NCBI GenBank assembly: GCA_021734045.1
Contig: JAIPJR010000031.1
Coordinates: 1-30,735 of the forward strand
Reading direction: 5' to 3'
Length of the DNA stretch: 30,735 bases
Source: Fidelibacterota bacterium
Lineage (GTDB): Bacteria > Fidelibacterota > UBA8477
Below the pieces are notes generated by a model. It saw only the letters and a list, made by a program, of their open reading frames with translations, was not told where the DNA came from and searched no databases. The translations under genes and the position numbers were made by a program. Below are positions 6,993-13,468 of the stretch, in pieces (position 1 is the first letter of the stretch; each line of letters begins with the position of its first letter).

Positions 6993-9755
6993 TTAAAATT
7001 CACAATCCATCTCGAAGAACAGCCGACTGGGTTGATTCTTATCCCGCGGTTTCACATTCAGCTTGATGTTCCGAAACGCCCGGGTCTTCTCCAGGTTCAT
7101 GCGGAAATTGGTCAGCCGGATATCCGCTACACTGGGGTCGGATTCCACAAAACCCACAATCTGGGCGTAATCCCTGAAATTTGAGGCCGCCATCGCTGTC
7201 GTTGCAGCATCCTCTGAGCCCGTCGTTGTTTCACCCCCCAGAAGTTCACGGTCAATGGTCAGGCCGGTGAGCCTGATCTCCTCAGGCACAACATTGGATA
7301 AAAACTTCATTACCTTTAGGTAGTTCTGGGTCTTCAAGCTGTCGGTTTTCAGAAAATCTGTGTACTGGCTCAGAATCCTGATATCCTTTTGATACCCAAG
7401 GTATTGCTCCGTTTTGGGTGAAATATTTCGTAAGGGCGCCTCTTTCCTGATTAATTCTTCCTGAAGGGCGTCAGCACGCATTTGTTCAAAAACCACAGTA
7501 AGGAGTATAATCGGTACTAAGACGGCCGCAGCAACCGAACTGATTGTGGCATAGGGAATCAGGGTTTGATCTTGTACGATATGATCGGGCAATAAATTGT
7601 ATTCGTCATTCCCCGGCACATTAAGCAGCGCAAAAAGTGTGGTATAAAGCGGCAAATCCTCATAAGGAATGGTCTTCTCTTCATCTTCGTAAACAATATT
7701 TTCTGCCCGGATAGGATTGAACAGACTAAGCTCAATACCCAGATTTTCCTGCAATGCGTTACTCAGATTAGGAATAGCCCCGCCTTGACCTGAGATATAA
7801 ATATGATCCCAATTGAGTTCGTTATATTGCTTCTTGAAAAAATTGATAGAGCGTTGAATTTCACTGGTAAGTCGCTCAATCACCGGTCGCAAGAAAATGG
7901 AGACACGATACAATGTCAGGCCATGGGGTTTGATTTTACCGGCAGGTTTACGGGGAATGCCGAAATCCGTTACAATTTTCGCGGCTTCTTCCCGGGTGAG
8001 CGTCACCGACTTGCCATCAATATTGACCTTTTGCTCCAGCGCCGTCTCAAAATCTTCAACACCCACCGACATTTCCCGGGTAGAGAGTAAAACCCCCTTA
8101 TGAATGACCACTAACGTGGTGTTGGATTGTTGCATGTGGAGCAAAATTGTGGTCTGTTCGTTCTGATCCGGATATTCCTTTTTAAAACTATTCCAGAGCA
8201 AGACCGGCAACTGACTGGTGTATCGGATTTGCATGCCGGCCTTACGAAATGCCGAATAGGTCTGTTTGGTTTTTTCCTTGTCAGCGCCGACTAAAATCAC
8301 ATGATCCTTGCCTGTTGCTGTGGCAGAGGGGTGAACATCATAGCGTAAAATGCCGCGTCCGTCCCCTAAATTCATGTTTTTCGTGGCCTGCCAATTCACC
8401 AGTTCGGATAAATCTTTTTTCCCCAGGGAGGATGGTGCCTGGAAAAAATGGGTCCGACCCTCAAATTGTCCCGAGTACACACTGGTGTAGAGCTTTTTTA
8501 GCCCTTTTTTCCCAATCACGCGGGGAAGTGCGACTTCGGTAAGCGTGCGTACATCGCGAATGACGGTGGTTTCATCAAGTTTGTAGGGGACCTTCAGGTA
8601 CCCGAATTTTTCCACCCGGATACTGGTACCACCCAGTCGTGCCTGCAGGTAGCGAATGCCTTTGTCCGTAACCTCAAGACAGAGCCTGCGGCTGGATTTG
8701 GTAATGCGGCGCATAAGGTTGGCGCTGAATTGGTCCGCCTGCAGACTGGGCGCCAGCGATTCGGCCATTTCAAATAAATCCGGAGGGGCGCTAACGGGTA
8801 ATGCCCACCCTTCATCATCCACCTCAATTTCCGTGGATCCAGACTTTTCCCTGGCTTCTTCAGCCAGTTGGGCTTTAATAACATCGGTAGCTTTTTTGGA
8901 TTTTTCCGCATCAATGAAGCGCTTCCGTCGATCCAGCAGATTTCGGGCTTCCCGGCGCTTCCGGCCAGGGTCCTCCTCATCACTCTCAGGATCTGAAGGT
9001 GGTAACTCTTCACCACCGATATCTTCCTCGGACGCCTGATCGGTCTCATCAACCTTCCCCAGGTAGGAACCAATCGGTTTGGTTCCCAACAATTCATCCT
9101 CTAAAGGTGACTCATCACCCACTGGTGAATCAGGAGCATCAGATTCAGAAGACTTAGAGGAAGGTTTTTCGTGTTCCGTGCTTGTGCCGGCTTCGTCAGC
9201 CTCACTTGTACCGGTTGGTGCTTTTTCACCTTCTTCCATGTTGGCCAGCAGGTCCATGAGTTTGTTCTGGGTTTCCGGTGAGGGGGTAAATTTTGGTTTC
9301 TCGGGAGCATGTGCTTCCGCGTTTTCACTGGCTTCGAAGGTGGTGGATTCGCTGGGGGATTCTGACTGTGTTGTTGGAGAAGGCTCAGGCGCTTTGTCTT
9401 GTTCTATTTCGTCTTCAGGGTCGGCCGATTGTGTGGCTGAATCTTCCTTACGAATATCCGGCTTTTCGGAAGAGGTTTCGGGTACGGATTCAGATTTTTC
9501 ATGAACAGGTGGTTGCTCTTCCGGTGGCGAAGTTTTCTCCTTCTCCACGTCCTCTACCGGTGCGTCACTGCGTGATTCCGCCGTTGGGGGCGACGGCGGG
9601 CTTGTGGCTTCCGCTTCTTTTTTACCCGCTTCAGAGTCCGCTTTCCCCCGTTTACCTTGTTTTTCTTCAATCTCAACATTGCCTGCCTGCTGAGATCGCA
9701 ATAAATCCAGTAACCGGGTGGTCGCTAATTTCCTATTTTCGTCTTTTTCGGCCAT
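6993..9755 (-). CDS. pilMN: PilM-PilN fusion protein with long N-terminal acidic disordered region
   Basis: 920 residues, far longer than PilM (about 350) or PilN (about 190). Residues 1-350 are hydrophilic and low in complexity (rich in E, S, P, D, T), with short hydrophobic motifs RLLDLL (14-19) and KLMDLL (165-170). Residues about 356-715 look like the actin-like PilM ATPase fold, including VTDKGIRYLQARL and a nucleotide-site phrase ISGQGGAIPNL (654-664). A YNLLP motif at 719-723 matches the INLLP peptide by which PilN docks onto PilM. It is followed by one transmembrane helix (736-754) and a coiled-coil and ferredoxin-like PilN periplasmic domain (to 920). This tethers the cytoplasmic ring to the membrane in one chain. 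An AGG site lies before the ATG, 18 bases after the ExeA-like gene. Confidence 0.85.
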   Translation of the reverse strand: MAEKDENRKLATTRLLDLLRSQQAGNVEIEEKQGKRGKADSEAGKKEAEATSPPSPPTAESRSDAPVEDVEKEKTSPPEEQPPVHEKSESVPETSSEKPDIRKEDSATQSADPEDEIEQDKAPEPSPTTQSESPSESTTFEASENAEAHAPEKPKFTPSPETQNKLMDLLANMEEGEKAPTGTSEADEAGTSTEHEKPSSKSSESDAPDSPVGDESPLEDELLGTKPIGSYLGKVDETDQASEEDIGGEELPPSDPESDEEDPGRKRREARNLLDRRKRFIDAEKSKKATDVIKAQLAEEAREKSGSTEIEVDDEGWALPVSAPPDLFEMAESLAPSLQADQFSANLMRRITKSSRRLCLEVTDKGIRYLQARLGGTSIRVEKFGYLKVPYKLDETTVIRDVRTLTEVALPRVIGKKGLKKLYTSVYSGQFEGRTHFFQAPSSLGKKDLSELVNWQATKNMNLGDGRGILRYDVHPSATATGKDHVILVGADKEKTKQTYSAFRKAGMQIRYTSQLPVLLWNSFKKEYPDQNEQTTILLHMQQSNTTLVVIHKGVLLSTREMSVGVEDFETALEQKVNIDGKSVTLTREEAAKIVTDFGIPRKPAGKIKPHGLTLYRVSIFLRPVIERLTSEIQRSINFFKKQYNELNWDHIYISGQGGAIPNLSNALQENLGIELSLFNPIRAENIVYEDEEKTIPYEDLPLYTTLFALLNVPGNDEYNLLPDHIVQDQTLIPYATISSVAAAVLVPIILLTVVFEQMRADALQEELIRKEAPLRNISPKTEQYLGYQKDIRILSQYTDFLKTDSLKTQNYLKVMKFLSNVVPEEIRLTGLTIDRELLGGETTTGSEDAATTAMAASNFRDYAQIVGFVESDPSVADIRLTNFRMNLEKTRAFRNIKLNVKPRDKNQPSRLFFEMDCEF

Positions 9756-9773
9756 AGAACCTGAACGATTGCC

Positions 9774-10601
9774 CTATAATTGGGTGAACTGTTTATTGGA
9801 AAGGTAGCTGTTCACCATGTTGGCAGTCACCGACTCCCGCTTCGCAATCAGCATCTCCAACAGAAGGTTATGACAGAGTACGACCATCTTGCGCGGGTAG
9901 CCTTGCGTTTCAGTGAAAATCATTTCTTTGGCATCATCGGTAAACAATTCTCCCGGCGCCGGATGCCCCGCCACACGCAGGCGATAATCGATGAACTGCT
10001 TTGATTCCTCCCGATCCAATGGCTGCAATGTGTAAGACATGGCCACACGATCCTTTAGATTCGGCATGGCATTCAGTGTCTCACGAAATTCCGGCTGGGC
10101 CAAAATCACCACCTGTATCAATTTTTTCTGGTTCGTTTCAAAATTGAGCAGGGAGCGAATCAATTCCAATTGCTCCGTCCCCAATTTCTGTCCCTCATCG
10201 ATGATTAACACAATTTGCTTGTTCGCCTCAATGGACATATCGATGAGAAAATGTTCAATCACATTCATATAACCCATCACATTGTCTTGGGTAATACGAA
10301 TGCCAAACAAACGAGCAATGTATTGGATGAATTCCAGATTGGATTCAAATCCGGGATCGATAACCAGAAAAAACTTAAAATCCCGACCAAAATCAGAAAA
10401 CCGGCTCAACAAATAGCGTGATAGCGTCGTTTTTCCCAGCCCGATTCCGCCTACCACGATGTTCAGTCCGCGCGCCAAACGCAGTGATATTTCTAACCGG
10501 TCCACACAATGGGTGTGGTGCCTGGCTTCGAAATAAAAATCCGGATCGGGTGTCATGGAGAAGGGCTCTTTCTCCAACCCTATGAGCTCATAATAATTCA
10601 T
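9774..10601 (-). CDS. ExeA/GspA-like AAA ATPase, first gene of the pilus operon
   Basis: 275 residues starting with the family's N-terminal phrase MNYYELIGLEKEPFSMTPDP. Walker A is GGIGLGKT (51-58), Walker B is IVLIIDEGQ (130-138), and a sensor-like ILAQPEF follows, then an AAA lid with GYPRKM. There is no membrane segment and no peptidoglycan-binding domain, so it is the short soluble MshM/ExeA-core form. ExeA with ExeB helps place the secretin through the cell wall; MshM is found in pilus loci. Here it heads the pil operon, 18 bases before the PilM-PilN fusion, and may aid secretin or pilus assembly. DNA-transposition ATPases (TniB-like) share this fold, but no transposase is nearby. Confidence 0.82.
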   Translation of the reverse strand: MNYYELIGLEKEPFSMTPDPDFYFEARHHTHCVDRLEISLRLARGLNIVVGGIGLGKTTLSRYLLSRFSDFGRDFKFFLVIDPGFESNLEFIQYIARLFGIRITQDNVMGYMNVIEHFLIDMSIEANKQIVLIIDEGQKLGTEQLELIRSLLNFETNQKKLIQVVILAQPEFRETLNAMPNLKDRVAMSYTLQPLDREESKQFIDYRLRVAGHPAPGELFTDDAKEMIFTETQGYPRKMVVLCHNLLLEMLIAKRESVTANMVNSYLSNKQFTQL

Positions 10602-10723
10602 CTAAAGCCAATCCCTGTATGTCAGGATTTCAGACATCTTTCCCCATCATAGTAAAGTAAAACATGAATGCCATTAATTAAATAGCTTAATTTCATAGAT
10701 ATATCGGATTTACACTGCTAAAA
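10602..10723 (-). promoter_or_regulatory. AT-rich leader of the pilus operon
   Basis: 122 bases separate the regulator remnant from the ExeA-like start. The region is clearly richer in A and T than its surroundings and holds an inverted repeat AATTAA-N5-TTAATT (10676-10692). A TATGAT hexamer on the minus strand could be a -10 box, but no matching -35 is found. A TGGCA with TTTTA at sigma-54 spacing is present but lacks the required GC at -12, so I do not call a sigma-54 promoter. It is the likely promoter region of the operon by position only. Confidence 0.35.
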
Positions 10724-10858
10724 TCATTCCTTTTTTTGCTGGTCTGAAATGCCATAACGCGCCATTTTCCGGTACAATGTGGACCGGCTGATGCCCAGCA
10801 TTCTTGCCGCCGGGGCGATTTGATACGAGGCCTGCTCCAATGTCCTTAAAATTGCAAC
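10724..10858 (-). pseudogene. Severed Fis-type helix-turn-helix of the NtrC-family regulator
   Basis: Directly after the TGA stop of the regulator, the same reading frame continues for 44 codons to a second TGA (10724-10726). It encodes VAILRTLEQASYQIAPAARM, then LGISRSTLYRKMARYGIS, an unmistakable Fis/HTH_8 DNA-binding domain. With one sense codon in place of the TGA at 10859-10861, the full gene would be 10724-12112 (462 residues), the usual NtrC-family length. A CGA (Arg) to TGA change would suffice, and Arg is common at this site. In the present sequence the domain is not translated unless there is readthrough or re-initiation. Confidence 0.85.
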
Positions 10859-12112
10859 TCACTCAATGTTTTCCAGTCTGGTTGGCAGACCATCCAGCTT
10901 GTGAGGTGAATATTCTATTTTTTCTTCAACCGTCCCCTTAATTTCTTCCGGTAGATGCTCCGCATCCAGAACATTTTCCTCTAACATAAAAAGCGCTCTG
11001 CGGGCTGTATTTTGCAATTCCCGTACATTTCCCGGCCAGTGATAGGCAGTCAATGCCTCCCTGGCGCGGTTAGTCAATTCCTTCACCCGCGGCTGATCCG
11101 GCTGGCGATAGGCGCCTAAAAAATGATACATCAAATCTATAATATCCTCCCGCCGCTCCCTTAAAGGTGGGATGTGTATAGGGAAAACCGATAACCGGTA
11201 ATACAAATCCTCTCGAAATGTGCCGGCAGAAATGGCCTCCCGCAGATTTTTATTGGTGGCAGCGATCACGCGCACATCCACATTAATTGGTAGCGTCCCT
11301 CCCAACCGATGGACTTCACCCTCCTGTAAGACCCTTAATAATCTGGATTGAGATGAGAAGCCCATGTCACCAATTTCATCCAGAAACAGGGTACCACCAT
11401 CCGCTTGCTCAAATTTTCCCGCATGGCGTTGAGCGGCGCCGGTGAAAGCGCCCTTTTCATAGCCGAAAAGCTCGCTCTCGATAAGTGTGTCGGGTAATGC
11501 CGCACAATTGACGGCCACGAAGGGTTTATTCGCCCGCGAGCTGTTCTCGTGGAGCATCCGGGCAATGAGTTCCTTCCCCGTGCCACTTTCACCACTGATG
11601 AGTACGGTAAACTCGGATTGAGCCAAGCCTTTGGCCAGTTTTAACAACTCCTGCATCGCGGGCGCCTGGGCTACGATCTCCCGGCTACCCCGTTGTCGCC
11701 GTTCTGATTCCCGTAACTGCGCCAACTCTCGCAACGATCGGGCGTAATCAATTGCCCTGCCGATTGCTCCCAGAAATGAGTCTTTCTCGAGGGGTTTCAC
11801 CAGGTAGTTTAACGCCCCATCCTGGATGGCCTGTACCGCCATAGAAACCGAATCATTTGCCGTGATAACGATGATGAGTGGCAATTCGCCACGACGGGTA
11901 ACCGTTTTTATCAACGACTCCACGGACACACCCGCCAGGGACAGGTCCAACAGGATTAAATCCGGATTTGTTTTTCTGATCGTGGTCTCTACCTGCCGGG
12001 GTTGGGATTCGAATTTGATTTCAATCTGAGGGATGTCTCGGAGATAAAAACGGTACAGACGCTGCATTTCCACATCGTCTTCAACAATCAGGATTTTTAT
12101 TTCTACCTGCAT
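10859..12112 (-). CDS. NtrC-family sigma-54 response regulator, truncated before its DNA-binding domain
   Basis: 417 residues. The receiver domain (1-120) has D12/D13, phospho-acceptor D56 (LILLDLSL) and K107. The AAA+ domain has Walker A GESGTGKE (174-181), an intact sigma-54 contact loop GAFTGA (221-226), Walker B TLFLDEIGD and the HWPGNVRELQN signature. These proteins use ATP to open sigma-54 promoters. The frame stops at TGA 10859-10861, just where the Fis domain should begin; that domain follows in the same frame. As written, the protein could hydrolyse ATP and touch sigma-54 but not bind an enhancer. It faces away from the HPt gene across 68 bases and lies just upstream of the pil operon, so a PilR-like role is plausible but unproven. 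Confidence 0.92.
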   Translation of the reverse strand: MQVEIKILIVEDDVEMQRLYRFYLRDIPQIEIKFESQPRQVETTIRKTNPDLILLDLSLAGVSVESLIKTVTRRGELPLIIVITANDSVSMAVQAIQDGALNYLVKPLEKDSFLGAIGRAIDYARSLRELAQLRESERRQRGSREIVAQAPAMQELLKLAKGLAQSEFTVLISGESGTGKELIARMLHENSSRANKPFVAVNCAALPDTLIESELFGYEKGAFTGAAQRHAGKFEQADGGTLFLDEIGDMGFSSQSRLLRVLQEGEVHRLGGTLPINVDVRVIAATNKNLREAISAGTFREDLYYRLSVFPIHIPPLRERREDIIDLMYHFLGAYRQPDQPRVKELTNRAREALTAYHWPGNVRELQNTARRALFMLEENVLDAEHLPEEIKGTVEEKIEYSPHKLDGLPTRLENIE

Positions 12113-12146
12113 TTCCTCTATGGTGGTCCTGGCGGTTAATTATCCT

Positions 12147-12175
12147 TTTTCATTCAATAGCTTCTTATGTACATT
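12147..12175 (+). promoter_or_regulatory. Candidate promoter of the HPt gene, implying a leaderless mRNA
   Basis: TTTTCA (12147-12152), 17 bases, then TACATT (12170-12175); each box matches four of six consensus bases. The -10 box ends five bases before the ATG at 12181, so transcription would start at or next to the start codon. No Shine-Dalgarno is present. Weak on its own. Confidence 0.25.
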
Positions 12176-12180
12176 CAGCC

Positions 12181-12468
12181 ATGGCCGAAGATTATTTGAA
12201 CGATCCGGATTTTTTGCCCATTCGAAAAGCCTACCTGGACGACCTCCGTGCCAAAGCGCCGGAAATGTTAACGGCGGCTAAAAGCGGTGAGTATGAACCC
12301 GTGCGTTCCTTTGGTCATAATCTGAAGGGTAACGGTACAAGTTATGGTTTCCAATCCATTTCTGAATGGGGAGCTGAGATTGAGCAGGCTGCCATCCAAT
12401 CGGATAAGGAGACGCTGTTGGATCGTTTACCCCGGCTAATTGACTTTTTAGAGACGGTATCACTTTAA
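12181..12468 (+). CDS. HPt-domain phosphotransfer protein
   Basis: 95 residues forming a single HPt helical bundle. The phospho-accepting histidine is H46 in SFGHNLKGNGTSYGF, the HxxKG motif of the family. Flanking helices carry the usual amphipathic pattern (LPIRKAYLDDLRAKAPEML and a C-terminal LLDRLPRLIDFLE). Such proteins pass phosphate from a hybrid kinase's receiver to a final response regulator in the cytoplasm. It is divergent from the NtrC-type regulator and 64 bases before the receiver-GGDEF gene, both possible phosphate acceptors. No hybrid kinase with a receiver domain is in the window, so its donor is elsewhere. There is no Shine-Dalgarno before the ATG. Confidence 0.9.
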   Translation: MAEDYLNDPDFLPIRKAYLDDLRAKAPEMLTAAKSGEYEPVRSFGHNLKGNGTSYGFQSISEWGAEIEQAAIQSDKETLLDRLPRLIDFLETVSL

Positions 12469-12532
12469 CCTGAACGACACATAACAGCTGGGGAAGCTTG
12501 CGAGATATTTCCGGCTTAAGAGGATGACTGTT

Positions 12533-13438
12533 ATGACTCAGGACAAGCTGCGTCGTATCATTGTCATTGATGATGATAAGCATTTTGTTGAATTACTGAA
12601 GTATCAATTGAAAGATGCCGGGTATGAGGTTGAGGGCATTTCATCGGATGTCATTCTAACTGCTGACATCTCCGAATACCGACCGGATTTGGTTATCTGC
12701 GACCTAATCATGCCGGTGCCGGGAATGGACATTCTCCAGCATGTAAAATCCACGCCACGCCTTCGCCAGGTTCCCTTCATTTTTGTCTCCGCGTATCACG
12801 ATCATGAACACAAAATCCGAGCTTATCTCAGTGGAGCGGATGATTACATGGAAAAGCCAATTCATTTCCCCGTATTGCGCGCTAAAATCACCGGTATGTT
12901 CAAGCGGCTGGAGCTGATACAGAATGACATTTTTCGCGATCCCATGACCAATCTATACAATCGCCGTTTTTTGGAGCATGAAATGCCGCGGCTGGTGAGT
13001 TTTCACCAACGCCATGACCAGAAATTGGTGGTAGGCATTTTGGATATTGACCATTTTAAAAAGGTAAACGATACCTATGGCCACCTAATCGGCGATATCA
13101 TTTTGGAAAATTTTGCTGCCCAAGTGCAAACCGCCGTACGAGCCTCTGATTATGTGGTGCGATTCGGTGGCGAGGAAATTGTGGTGATTCTCACAAACTC
13201 CAATATTTCCGGCGCCAAAACCACGTTAGAACGATTATTGGTCCATCTGGAGCAGGAGCCATTGTTTGAAAATCCGGAGAAAGACCTAAAAATTCACATC
13301 TCCTTCAGCGCTGGATTGGCCGAACTGCCGACCCATGCCGCGGATGCCAATGGATTACTGAATCAAGCAGATAAAGCATTGTACGCCGCCAAATCAGCGG
13401 GCCGCCACCAGGTTCAGCTCGCCGGTTTATCCGGTTGA
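12533..13438 (+). CDS. Response regulator with GGDEF diguanylate cyclase output (PleD-like)
   Basis: 301 residues from the ATG at 12533. An ATG at 12524 is also in frame, but AAGAGG ends at 12523, giving a good 9-base spacing only to the second. The receiver (1-125) has D13-D15, phospho-acceptor D57 (VICDLIMP) and K108. The GGDEF domain (about 135-298) has metal-binding D171 in ILDIDHFKKVND, active-site GGEE (212-215) and an RASD inhibitory site (203-206) exactly five residues before it. It should make c-di-GMP from two GTP when phosphorylated and be inhibited by its product. It follows the HPt gene by 64 bases and probably shares its transcript. A c-di-GMP link to the nearby pilus genes is an inference. 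Confidence 0.94.
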   Translation: MTQDKLRRIIVIDDDKHFVELLKYQLKDAGYEVEGISSDVILTADISEYRPDLVICDLIMPVPGMDILQHVKSTPRLRQVPFIFVSAYHDHEHKIRAYLSGADDYMEKPIHFPVLRAKITGMFKRLELIQNDIFRDPMTNLYNRRFLEHEMPRLVSFHQRHDQKLVVGILDIDHFKKVNDTYGHLIGDIILENFAAQVQTAVRASDYVVRFGGEEIVVILTNSNISGAKTTLERLLVHLEQEPLFENPEKDLKIHISFSAGLAELPTHAADANGLLNQADKALYAAKSAGRHQVQLAGLSG

Positions 13439-13468
13439 ATCCACTTTTCGAAGCAATCTAAAGGAAAT

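Noticed and set aside
9079-9504. Plus-strand serine-rich reading frame of 141 codons
   Set aside because: Antisense shadow of the acidic Glu/Ser/Pro leader of the PilM-PilN fusion, whose codon bias leaves this frame open.
10640-10665. Sigma-54 promoter before the ExeA-like gene (TGGCA with TTTTA)
   Set aside because: The essential GC of the -12 element is missing, so the match is only to the -24 half.
10859-10861. TGA as a recoded sense codon (selenocysteine or alternative genetic code)
   Set aside because: TGA ends other genes here in normal overlaps (for example the PilT stop at 3037-3039 and the LolA-like stop at 17161-17163), Trp is written TGG, and no selenocysteine hairpin is evident. 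A nonsense change or error is simpler.
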